Origin: Bacillota bacterium
Lineage (GTDB): Bacteria > Bacillota_I > Bacilli_A > Erysipelotrichales > Erysipelotrichaceae
Assembly (NCBI GenBank): GCA_023426935.1
Contig: JAEZBR010000030.1
Location: forward strand, 1-12,481
DNA: 12,481 bases
Direction: 5' to 3'
Numbering within the stretch: position 1 is the stretch's first letter; each line of letters starts with the position of its first letter. Positions 5,462 through 12,481 of the stretch are shown piece after piece. Made by a program: the position numbers and the translations under genes. Below the pieces are notes generated by a model, which did not search any database, had not been told where the DNA came from, and saw only the letters and a program-made list of their open reading frames with translations.

Positions 5462-8392
5462 TTGGATACAATTTTAGCTAAGAATATTCCTTTGGAAAGA
5501 GTAATTATTCCCCAAGAACGGGAACGATTTGTGAATAAGCTCCGAGAGAAGGCCGCCAAAGGTGAGTCAATCAATATCACCACGCGTTATTATGATGTCA
5601 AGAAGAACATTCGTTGGGTTCATATGTCCGCCAGCAAGATCCGAGATGCGAATGGAATACCGGAATACTATGCGATTCTCACCAAACCTACCAATGAAGC
5701 CATCTCTTATCGGTCATTGGTTGAGAGCTCTAACTTAGCGACATTTGTGGCGGAGAAAAAGACTTCCCGAATTATTTTTGTGAATGATGCTTGGCGGAAT
5801 TTAGCCAAGGTCGATTTGAAAAAACGAGTCGATGGGCTGACCTTAAAAGATTTACATCTTGAGACCTTTCGGTTGATAACGTATGAGCAGATTCAGAATC
5901 TACCAACGACTGAATTCCAGTTTTTCCATTTGGAAACCAGCGATGGCTATTATCTGTATGTTCAGGCTCGTTCTATTGTTTGGAATAATGTTGAAGCCTA
6001 TATTCTATATATAACGGATGAAACGGTTCAGAAATCGATTCAAGCTAAGAATGAGAGAAACCAAGCTTTACTTGATGCAGCAACCAAGATTGCCAATATT
6101 TCCGTTTGGGAAATGGATGTTCAAACCCGGAAAATATATCAGACGGAACTGACCAAAAAACTTCATGGTTATAATTTGGTAATAGAGAATACTCCGGAAA
6201 TTTTCTTTCAAGGTGATTATATCTCCGAGGCTACTAAAATGGATCTGGCGAAGATGTATCACGAGGTTTTCTCCGGTCAATCCAGTCAGGCAATTATTCA
6301 ATTCCGCCAACCGCCAACCAATGAATATCATTGGGAAAAGCTAATGTGTGAACCGATCTTTGATGAGAACCATAAAGTAATCAAAGTTATCGGAACTTCC
6401 TTACCTTTCGATGAAGTAATGGAAAGACAACAGCGTTATGACGAACAGATGAAAGTTAACTGGGCTTTAGCTCGAAGTTCTTTGGCGACGATTTATATTG
6501 ACTTAAGCCGTAATGAAATTCTCGAAGCCCATAGTGATGTTCCTGAAATTGCTAAGTTACTAAAAATCGGCAAAGCAAACGAAATTCACCAAGCGCTTAG
6601 TAAACTTATGGCTAGTCCCCAAGAGCAGAAAGAACATCTTGTCCAAACCAGCTCAAAAGCTTTATTGGAAGCTTATCATGAGGGGAAAACTATTCTGAAG
6701 TTTAATTATCGACTGTCAATCTTGCCGGGTTGGTATGAAGCAATTTACAATATGATCCTAAATCCAAGGACCAAGAGTATTGAAGCCGTTTGTATCTTAA
6801 GAGACAATACAGTTGAAAGACAGACCGAATTGATTGTCAATAAATTGGCGGAGACTAACTACGATGGTATCTTCACGATTGATACCAAAACCGGAGTAAG
6901 TAAGCCGTATCTTTATGATCTGAAAGCGGTTGATACAAAGCCGGGATTTAATTTGGAAAATTTGACGAGGAAATATTGTCAGAATGTGGATGATATCGCT
7001 AAAGTAATAAAACAGAATAAGTTAAGTACGGTAATAAAACATCTTGAGTCTAAACCAATCTATATTACCTCGTTCTTTATTCAGATTAATGGGAAGTTAA
7101 TGCGGAAAAGAACACTGTGCTGTTATTTATTAGATGATCATTCCGAGATTCTGGCTTCAGTCCAGGATTATACAACTTCTTATCGTCAGCAGGAAAAACA
7201 GCAGCAGAAACTTGAAGAAGCATTGAAAGAAGCGAAGATTGCCTCTGAAGCTAAGAGTGATTTTCTCTCGAATATGTCTCATGAAATCCGCACTCCGATG
7301 AACGCAATTATCGGAATGACTAAACTGGCCAAGGATGAGCTCAGCAAAGATCCCTCGGCCGTAAAGGATTATCTTAATCAGATCGACAAATCGAGTAATT
7401 ATCTTTTAGGTTTACTCAATGATATTCTGGATATGAGTCGGATTGAGAAGAATAAACTGGAGTTGCATCGTGAATGGGTCAAGGGCAGCGAACTGATGGA
7501 ATCCTGCATCCAGATGATTACCCCAATGATGGAACAGAAGAATATTTCTTTTACTTATTACAAACCAGATGAAGCGTTTAATCATTATGAACTATATCTG
7601 GATGCGATGCGCGTTAAACAAATCTTGATGAACGTGTTGAATAATGCCGCCAAGTTTACGGGCGAGAATGGTAAAGTTTCCCTTCGAATCAAGAAGGTTA
7701 AACAGAGTGCACATCGCCGCAGCGATCAGATTACGATTAGCGATAACGGATGTGGAATGAGTAAAGAGTTTGTTAAACGGATCTTCCAACCCTTCTCTCA
7801 GGAAAACAACCCGTATACCAATCAAATTCAAGGTACCGGGTTAGGCTTGGCCTTGACAAATAAGATTGTTACGGCGATGGGTGGTAGTATTGAAATTGAA
7901 AGTACTTTGAATAAAGGAACGAAAGTCACGATCTTATTACCTTATACCTTTAGAGTCCAAGAAGGATTAGCGGCCAAACCGAGTCCGGTAATCTTTGATA
8001 AGATGCTAAGCGGCAAACATATTTTATTGTGCGAAGACCGCCCGTTGAATGCTGTAATTGCCGGTAAATTATTGGCGAAGAAAGGTATGATCGTTACGAA
8101 TGCCACTGACGGGAAAGAAGCCTTAGATCTATTTAGTCAATCGAAGGTCGGTTATTATGCGGCGATTCTCATGGATATCAGGATGCCTAGACTCAATGGT
8201 CTAGAGGCAACGAAAGCCATCAGAGAACTGAAACGAAAAGATGCCAAGGAGGTACCGATTATTGCGATGACCGCCAATGCGTTTACTTCCGATCAACAGG
8301 AAAGTAAAAAAGCGGGCATGAACGCCCACCTTTCTAAACCGATCCAACCGGAACTGTTATTTGCAACCTTAGCTAAATTGATTAAAAGATAA
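5462..8392 (+). CDS. C-terminal half of a hybrid histidine kinase: PAS repeats, HisKA, HATPase, receiver
   Basis: This is the downstream part of the split kinase; the TTG at 5462 is only the first possible start after the amber codon and has no ribosome binding site. Numbering from it: residues 1-75 finish a PAS module; about 80-190, 195-320, 335-450 and 455-560 are four more PAS-like modules; 565-600 is a coiled coil; His607 in MSHEIRTP is the autophosphorylated residue. ATP-binding boxes follow: N-box around Asn724-Asn728, DNGCGM at 761 and GTGLGL at 791-796. The receiver domain (about 850-972) has the acidic pair Glu858-Asp859, phosphoacceptor Asp905 (LMDIRMP), Thr937 and Lys959. All catalytic residues are intact, so the core would function if made. 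The output partner (an HPt protein or second regulator) is not in the window. Confidence 0.85.
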   Translation: MDTILAKNIPLERVIIPQERERFVNKLREKAAKGESINITTRYYDVKKNIRWVHMSASKIRDANGIPEYYAILTKPTNEAISYRSLVESSNLATFVAEKKTSRIIFVNDAWRNLAKVDLKKRVDGLTLKDLHLETFRLITYEQIQNLPTTEFQFFHLETSDGYYLYVQARSIVWNNVEAYILYITDETVQKSIQAKNERNQALLDAATKIANISVWEMDVQTRKIYQTELTKKLHGYNLVIENTPEIFFQGDYISEATKMDLAKMYHEVFSGQSSQAIIQFRQPPTNEYHWEKLMCEPIFDENHKVIKVIGTSLPFDEVMERQQRYDEQMKVNWALARSSLATIYIDLSRNEILEAHSDVPEIAKLLKIGKANEIHQALSKLMASPQEQKEHLVQTSSKALLEAYHEGKTILKFNYRLSILPGWYEAIYNMILNPRTKSIEAVCILRDNTVERQTELIVNKLAETNYDGIFTIDTKTGVSKPYLYDLKAVDTKPGFNLENLTRKYCQNVDDIAKVIKQNKLSTVIKHLESKPIYITSFFIQINGKLMRKRTLCCYLLDDHSEILASVQDYTTSYRQQEKQQQKLEEALKEAKIASEAKSDFLSNMSHEIRTPMNAIIGMTKLAKDELSKDPSAVKDYLNQIDKSSNYLLGLLNDILDMSRIEKNKLELHREWVKGSELMESCIQMITPMMEQKNISFTYYKPDEAFNHYELYLDAMRVKQILMNVLNNAAKFTGENGKVSLRIKKVKQSAHRRSDQITISDNGCGMSKEFVKRIFQPFSQENNPYTNQIQGTGLGLALTNKIVTAMGGSIEIESTLNKGTKVTILLPYTFRVQEGLAAKPSPVIFDKMLSGKHILLCEDRPLNAVIAGKLLAKKGMIVTNATDGKEALDLFSQSKVGYYAAILMDIRMPRLNGLEATKAIRELKRKDAKEVPIIAMTANAFTSDQQESKKAGMNAHLSKPIQPELLFATLAKLIKR

Positions 8393-8791
8393 TTATTTGT
8401 TCTTTAATAGATCCCGAATTTCGGTTAATAACTGTTCTTCTTTTGTCGGTTCAACGGGTTTGTTTTCGTTTTCTTTCTTTTTGAATACTTTATTAACAGC
8501 CCGGATTACGATGAATAAACATAATGCGGTTAATAAGAAATTTAAAATTGCCTGCAAGAAATTGCCGTAGGTCAGCACAATCGGATTATTGATATCCGAA
8601 GTCGGAATAGTCAACGATAATCCGGTCAAATTGATCTTACCTAAGATTAAAGAAAGAAAAGGAGTAATAATATCTTTCACTAAAGAAGAGATTATCGAGT
8701 TGAAGGCTCCGCCAATCATCACGCCGACAGCTAGATTCATTACATTACCCCGTTCAATAAACTTTTGAAATTCTGCAAAAAACTTTTTCAT
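8393..8791 (-). CDS. mscL: large-conductance mechanosensitive channel MscL
   Basis: This encodes a membrane channel that opens under osmotic downshock to release solutes; it works as a homopentamer. The 132 residues match the usual length of about 130-150. The N-terminal helix (KKFFAEFQKFIERGN) leads into the pore helix with the family hallmark NVMNLAVGVMIGGAF, then SIISSLVKDIITPFL. After a short extracellular loop come TM2 (NFLQAILNFLLTALCLFIVIRAVN) and a charged tail ending in an amphipathic helix (EEQLLTEIRDLLK). The frame opens at a GTG at 8800, but GAGG lies just upstream of and next to that GTG and correctly spaced (8 nt) for the ATG at 8791, so I choose 8791. Its stop codon abuts the kinase stop tail to tail. 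Confidence 0.95.
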   Translation of the reverse strand: MKKFFAEFQKFIERGNVMNLAVGVMIGGAFNSIISSLVKDIITPFLSLILGKINLTGLSLTIPTSDINNPIVLTYGNFLQAILNFLLTALCLFIVIRAVNKVFKKKENENKPVEPTKEEQLLTEIRDLLKNK

Positions 8792-8809
8792 TTTCAACAC
8801 CTCGGGGTA

Positions 8810-8818
8810 ATTATAACA
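8810..8818 (-). promoter_or_regulatory. extended -10 promoter of mscL
   Basis: On the minus strand the sequence reads TG-T-TATAAT (8818-8810), an extended -10; no strong -35 is visible. The predicted start falls near 8803, almost on the GAGG ribosome binding site, so the mRNA leader would be only about a dozen nucleotides. Confidence 0.5.
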
Positions 8819-8856
8819 GATGTTAAAACCTAAGATTAAGTAGGTTTATCCAGAAC

Positions 8857-8874
8857 TTGTTAAATATTTAACAA
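8857..8874 (+). promoter_or_regulatory. Rex operator 1 (distal)
   Basis: TTGTTAA-ATAT-TTAACAA is a perfect match to the clostridial-type Rex consensus TTGTTAA-N4-TTAACAA; with the flanking C and G it is a 20-bp perfect palindrome (8856-8875). Rex is the NADH-sensing repressor of fermentation genes, and adhE is a classic target. It lies upstream of the adhE promoter, 55 bp centre to centre from operator 2. Confidence 0.85.
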
Positions 8875-8892
8875 GAAAGCGTTTTCAACCTA

Positions 8893-8921
8893 TTTCCAAG
8901 TTATTTTCTATATGTTAATAT
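8893..8921 (+). promoter_or_regulatory. candidate promoter of adhE
   Basis: TTTCCA (8893-8898) and TAATAT (8916-8921) are 17 nt apart, with TG-T just before the -10 (extended -10). The -10 lies inside Rex operator 2, so Rex binding would block RNA polymerase directly. The boxes are imperfect; the assignment leans on the operator overlap. Confidence 0.5.
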
Positions 8922-8929
8922 TTTAACAA
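8912..8929 (+). promoter_or_regulatory. Rex operator 2 (proximal, overlapping the -10)
   Basis: ATGTTAA-TATT-TTAACAA matches the Rex consensus at every fixed position but the first (A for T). It covers the proposed -10 box and start region of adhE. Confidence 0.75.
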
Positions 8930-8974
8930 CCACTAAAGGACGTCTTAGCGGTTAGCAATCAAAGGAGAATAGCG

Positions 8975-11584
8975 ATGGAAAATTTAGCGAATAAATCTCT
9001 AGTAGTAGATAGTCCAGAATCATTAAATCTTCTTTTGGATAAGATTCACCAAGCCCAAAAGGTTTATGCGACTTATTCCCAACAACAGGTCGATGAGATC
9101 TTCCGGGCCGCATCTTTAGCGGCTAATAAGCAGCGGATCCCGTTAGCACAAATGGCGGTTACCGAAACGGGAATGGGAATCGTTGAGGATAAAGTTATTA
9201 AGAATCATTATGCTTCCGAGTATATTTATAATAAATATAAGAATACGAAAACCGTAGGCGTTTTAAGTGAAGATAAAGCCTTCGGTACCAAGACGATTGC
9301 CGAGCCTTTAGGTTTAATCGCGGCGGTAATTCCGACTACCAATCCTACTTCAACGGCCATTTTCAAGACTTTGTTAGCTTTGAAAACGCGCAACGTAATA
9401 ATTATTTCTCCGCATCCACGGGCGAAACAGTCCACCATTGAAGCGGCGAGAGTCGTTTATGAGGCGGCGGTAAAAGCCGGTGCTCCGGAAAATATAATCG
9501 GTTGGATTGATGTTCCGAGTTTGGAAATGACCAATCAGATCATGAAAGAAGCGGATTGTATCTTAGCGACGGGTGGACCGGGGATGGTACAGGCCGCATA
9601 CTCATCCGGTAAACCAGCGATCGGTGTTGGGGCAGGTAATACTCCCGTTATCATCGATTCCACGGCCAATATCCTCGAAGCCGTAAATTCGATTATTCAT
9701 TCCAAGACTTTCGATAATGGGATGATCTGTGCTTCCGAACAATCCGTAACGGTATTGGAAGACGTCTATGAAATGGTAAAGAAAGAATTCATGTATCGCG
9801 GTTGTTATTTCTTGAAAGCCAATGAGATTGATAAAGTACGGAAGACCATCATTATAAATGGTGCTTTGAATGCGAAGATTGTTGGTCAGTCCGCTTTTAA
9901 GATTGCTCAGTTAGCTGGCGTTAAAGTTCCGGAGAACACAAAGATTTTAATCGGAGAGGTTACCTCTGTTTCCCGTGACGAACAATTTTCCCATGAGAAA
10001 CTATCACCGGTCTTAGCAATGTATAAAGCGAAGGATTTTGATGAAGCACTGAAATTGGCTGGTCAATTAGTATTCGATGGTGGTCCAGGACATACCAGTT
10101 CCATCTATATCAATGTTAATGAAACCGAGAAACTTGATAAATTCGAAGAAGCGATGAAAACCTGCCGGATTTTAATTAACACCCCGGCTTCTCAGGGTGG
10201 TATCGGAGATATATATAACTTCCAACTGACCCCGTCCTTGACCTTAGGCTGTGGTTCGTGGAGTGGTAATTCCGTTTCGCACAATGTTGGAGCGCTGGAT
10301 CTATTGAATGTCAAGACGGTAGCCGCAAGGAGGGAAAACATGCTGTGGTTAAGAACGCCTAATAAAATTTATTTCAAACGGGGTTGCATGCCGGTCGCTT
10401 TAGATGAATTAGGAAATGTTTTACATAAGAAGCGGGCGTTTATCGTAACGGATAGTTTCTTGTTCCAAAACGGTTATACTAAACCGATCGAAGAAAAGTT
10501 AGAAGCGATGGGAATCGATCATACGGTCTTCTCGGATGTTGCGCCAGATCCTACCTTAGGTTGTGCCAAGGCCGGGGCTAAAGCGATGTCTAATTATAAA
10601 CCCGATGTAATCATCGCCTTAGGCGGCGGTTCAGCCATGGATGCCGGCAAGATTATGTGGGTGATGTATGAACATCCGGAAGTTGTCTTCGAGGATATGG
10701 CGATGGATTTCATGGATATCCGTAAACGTATTTATACCTTCCCCAAGATGGGTGAGAAAGCTTACTTTGTCGCAATTCCGACTTCTTCCGGAACCGGTTC
10801 CGAAGTTACTCCGTTCGCGATTATCACCGATGAGAACTCCGGTACGAAGTATCCGTTAGCCGACTATGAATTACTGCCGAATATGGCAATCGTCGATACG
10901 GATAACATGATGAATCAGCCTAAAGGTTTGACCAGTGCTTCCGGAATCGATGTCTTAACCCATGCGTTTGAAGCATATGTTTCGGTCATGGCTTCTGATT
11001 TCACGGATCCCTATGCCTTAAAAGCGACGAAGTTAGTCTTCGATTATTTACCTAGTGCTTATCAGAATGGAGCCAACGATCCGCTTGCCAGAGATAAGAT
11101 GGCGGATGCCTCAACTTTAGCCGGTATCGCTTTCGCGAATGCGTTCTTAGGCGTTAACCATTCTTTAGCCCATAAGTTAGGTGCTTATCACCATATTGCC
11201 CACGGTACGGCCAATGCGATTATTCTCACGCGAGTAATGCGTTATAATGCTGCTGAAGTACCGACGAAGATGGGAACTTTCCCGCAGTATGAATATCCGC
11301 ATACTTTACAACGTTATTGTGAAATTGCGCATTATAATGGAATCTGTGGTAAGGATGATGCTGAGACTTTCGAATTATTGATCAAGAAAGTTGAAGAATT
11401 AAAGACGATTATCGGAATCAAGCCTACGATCAAAGATTATGGCGTTAAAGAAGAAGACTTCTTAGCGACTTTGGACGAAATGTCGGTCTCGGCCTTCAAT
11501 GATCAATGCACCGGTGCGAATCCCCGTTATCCGTTGATCTCGGAATTAAAAGATCTATACATCGCATCCTATTACGGAAAGTAA
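8975..11584 (+). CDS. adhE: bifunctional acetaldehyde-CoA / alcohol dehydrogenase
   Basis: This cytoplasmic fermentation enzyme reduces acetyl-CoA to acetaldehyde and then ethanol with two NADH, regenerating NAD+. Its 869 residues match the family (E. coli AdhE has 891). Residues about 1-445 are the aldehyde dehydrogenase domain with catalytic Cys252 in NGMICASEQS; about 455-865 are the iron-dependent alcohol dehydrogenase domain with the nucleotide-binding GGGSAMDAGK (550-559), SSGTGSEVTPF and the iron ligands Asp659, His663, His729 and His743 in the correct spacing. Both active sites are intact. AdhE proteins of this type assemble into spirosome filaments. AAGGAG precedes the ATG by 7 nt. 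Two Rex boxes upstream indicate induction at a high NADH/NAD+ ratio. The next gene follows after 9 nt and is probably co-transcribed. Confidence 0.97.
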   Translation: MENLANKSLVVDSPESLNLLLDKIHQAQKVYATYSQQQVDEIFRAASLAANKQRIPLAQMAVTETGMGIVEDKVIKNHYASEYIYNKYKNTKTVGVLSEDKAFGTKTIAEPLGLIAAVIPTTNPTSTAIFKTLLALKTRNVIIISPHPRAKQSTIEAARVVYEAAVKAGAPENIIGWIDVPSLEMTNQIMKEADCILATGGPGMVQAAYSSGKPAIGVGAGNTPVIIDSTANILEAVNSIIHSKTFDNGMICASEQSVTVLEDVYEMVKKEFMYRGCYFLKANEIDKVRKTIIINGALNAKIVGQSAFKIAQLAGVKVPENTKILIGEVTSVSRDEQFSHEKLSPVLAMYKAKDFDEALKLAGQLVFDGGPGHTSSIYINVNETEKLDKFEEAMKTCRILINTPASQGGIGDIYNFQLTPSLTLGCGSWSGNSVSHNVGALDLLNVKTVAARRENMLWLRTPNKIYFKRGCMPVALDELGNVLHKKRAFIVTDSFLFQNGYTKPIEEKLEAMGIDHTVFSDVAPDPTLGCAKAGAKAMSNYKPDVIIALGGGSAMDAGKIMWVMYEHPEVVFEDMAMDFMDIRKRIYTFPKMGEKAYFVAIPTSSGTGSEVTPFAIITDENSGTKYPLADYELLPNMAIVDTDNMMNQPKGLTSASGIDVLTHAFEAYVSVMASDFTDPYALKATKLVFDYLPSAYQNGANDPLARDKMADASTLAGIAFANAFLGVNHSLAHKLGAYHHIAHGTANAIILTRVMRYNAAEVPTKMGTFPQYEYPHTLQRYCEIAHYNGICGKDDAETFELLIKKVEELKTIIGIKPTIKDYGVKEEDFLATLDEMSVSAFNDQCTGANPRYPLISELKDLYIASYYGK

Positions 11585-11593
11585 GGAGAAACC

Positions 11594-12346
11594 ATGAACA
11601 ATAAGAAAGAGATATTAGTCACCCGTCCAATTAAGACGGTTTATCGGGAAGATGATAAAGTTATTAAGGTGTTCAATAATGATCATCCTAAATCCGGCGT
11701 TTTCAATGAAGCTTTGATTCATTCCTATGTCGAAGAAACCGGCTTAGCCGTTCCTAAGGTTTTGGGGGTTATTCAAGTCGATGGTAAGTGGGCTTTAGAA
11801 ACCCAGTATATTCCCGGTAAAACTTTAGAAGAAATTATGCACGAGAATCCCAAGAAGTTGAAGAGTTTAATGGAACAGTTCGTCGACATTCAGATTGCCA
11901 TGAATAAAATGACGGTCACGAAATTAAGAAGTACGAAGGATAAAGTTGCGGAAGAAATCAATTCTCTAAAAGAGATCGATGCCAGTACCCGCTATGAATT
12001 ATTACAGCGCTTAAACAATATGCCTAAGCACTTCAAATTAGTTCACGGTGATTTCGTACCATCAAATATCGTAATTATGAAATCCGGTGAATATCGGATC
12101 ATTGACTGGAGTCATGCGACAAAAGGTAATGCCTCCTACGATGCGGCGAATACTTACTTACAATTCTCTTTGACTGATGAAAAGAAAGCAGAGTTGTATC
12201 TTAAAATCTTCAGTGCCAAGACCGACACCGCAATCCAGTATGTTCAGAAGTGGTTGCCGATTGCCGCTGCGGCACAGTTGACCAAACAGAAGCCGGAAGA
12301 GAAAGAATTACTTGATCGTTGGATCAGTGTTGCGGAATATCAGTAG
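11594..12346 (+). CDS. aminoglycoside-phosphotransferase-fold small-molecule kinase (APH/choline kinase family)
   Basis: This 250-residue cytoplasmic protein has the protein-kinase-like APH fold and presumably phosphorylates a small hydroxylated molecule with ATP; the substrate is unknown. Visible landmarks: a first strand with Lys25 in KVIKVFN (ATP-phosphate contact), the catalytic loop HGDFVPSN with Asp153 and Asn158, and the metal-binding IIDW with Asp171. The C-terminus (YVQKWLPIAAAAQL, EEKELLDRWI) resembles an uncharacterised set of gut Bacillota phosphotransferases as I remember them. It starts 9 nt after adhE and its ribosome binding site TAAGGAG overlaps the adhE stop, so it is translated from the same Rex-controlled mRNA. 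The fold gives no reason to call it a resistance gene; a metabolic or repair kinase fits the position better. It ends in TAG. Confidence 0.8.
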   Translation: MNNKKEILVTRPIKTVYREDDKVIKVFNNDHPKSGVFNEALIHSYVEETGLAVPKVLGVIQVDGKWALETQYIPGKTLEEIMHENPKKLKSLMEQFVDIQIAMNKMTVTKLRSTKDKVAEEINSLKEIDASTRYELLQRLNNMPKHFKLVHGDFVPSNIVIMKSGEYRIIDWSHATKGNASYDAANTYLQFSLTDEKKAELYLKIFSAKTDTAIQYVQKWLPIAAAAQLTKQKPEEKELLDRWISVAEYQ

Positions 12347-12355
12347 AAATTAAAA

Positions 12356-12406
12356 GGGGCTGTAAAGAAACCTAAATAACAATTTAGGTATAATGCAGCC
12401 TTTTTT
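12356..12406 (+). terminator. intrinsic terminator of the adhE operon, possibly bidirectional
   Basis: An outer stem GGCTG (12358-12362) with CAGCC (12396-12400), extendable by G-U pairs, encloses a perfect inner hairpin CCTAAAT (12371-12377) / ATTTAGG (12382-12388) with loop AACA. Six T follow (12401-12406). The minus strand would also end in CTTTTAATTT, so it may work in both directions. It lies 10 nt after the phosphotransferase stop and marks the operon end. Confidence 0.85.
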
Positions 12407-12481
12407 GTATAGCTTTTCTAGCTCTTTTGCATAAGCACTTTGCACGAGGCTTTTTAAATATTTCTGCTTTCAAATTATCTG

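Noticed and set aside
5462..8392. Treating the downstream kinase half as an independent gene starting at TTG 5462.
   Set aside because: There is no ribosome binding site or promoter before it, and the start would fall inside a PAS domain whose first half is in the same frame upstream of the amber codon.
8393..8800. mscL starting at GTG 8800.
   Set aside because: GAGG lies directly against that GTG, leaving no usable spacing; the same GAGG is ideally spaced for ATG 8791.
10668..10859. Plus-strand 63-codon frame inside adhE.
   Set aside because: It is an alternative frame of the conserved alcohol dehydrogenase domain with no independent start signals.
11594..12346. Aminoglycoside resistance gene.
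   Set aside because: Only the general APH kinase motifs are present; the operon position with adhE and lack of mobile-element context argue for a metabolic kinase.
12384..12479. Open minus-strand frame running off the right edge (about 31 codons, Lys/Arg-rich, ending in RLHYT).
   Set aside because: It overlaps the adhE terminator stem, is short, has A-rich low-complexity composition and cannot be tied to a family. It could be the tail of a gene beyond the window but is not supported.
1..12481. CRISPR arrays, insertion sequences, rRNA or tRNA genes.
   Set aside because: I saw no regularly spaced direct repeats, transposase domain with terminal repeats, or tRNA/rRNA-like sequence in the window.

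Overview
The window looks like a chromosomal segment from a low-GC Gram-positive bacterium (Bacillota), probably a fermentative anaerobe of the gut type. The evidence is a Gram-positive cell-wall-sorting architecture on two exported proteins, clostridial-type Rex operators in front of a bifunctional alcohol/aldehyde dehydrogenase (AdhE), strong AGGAGG-type ribosome binding sites on most genes, and intrinsic terminators. Trp is TGG, no TGA lies in frame inside any gene, and gene ends are TAA or TAG, so the standard bacterial code fits. A closer taxonomic placement (for example Erysipelotrichia or related Bacilli) is only an impression.

Layout. (1) 1-3464 is a surface-protein region. A secreted beta-helix protein (133-1851) and a pilin-like isopeptide-domain protein (2310-3356, intact frame to 3450) both carry a C-terminal PAVVNT(G/A) sorting signal. 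The pilin-like gene is frameshifted immediately before that signal. The 458-nt gap between them holds two copies of a short conserved RNA motif, each followed by an intrinsic terminator; one looks like a free-standing small RNA and the other like a leader attenuator of the pilin-like gene. (2) 3465-3700 has no intact gene. It holds a good promoter with an overlapping palindrome and a short fragment resembling the N-terminus of a P-loop ATPase. (3) 3701-4108 (minus) encodes a single-EamA-domain transporter, divergent from (4) a very large cytoplasmic multi-PAS hybrid histidine kinase (4256-8392) interrupted by one in-frame TAG. (5) mscL (minus) abuts the kinase tail to tail with no gap. (6) adhE and a downstream aminoglycoside-phosphotransferase-fold kinase form an operon behind two Rex boxes, closed by a strong terminator at 12356-12406. 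The last 75 bases hold nothing I can support.

How the genes fit together. The adhE-kinase pair should be a redox-controlled fermentation operon: Rex repression is relieved at high NADH/NAD+, and AdhE then reduces acetyl-CoA to ethanol. The surface genes appear to be a separate locus that is decaying or switching: a missing Gly in one sorting motif, a frameshift before the other, and an amber codon in the neighbouring sensor kinase. The most interesting unexplained signal is the repeated leader RNA motif at 2021-2041 and 2240-2260, which I do not recognise as any known riboswitch.
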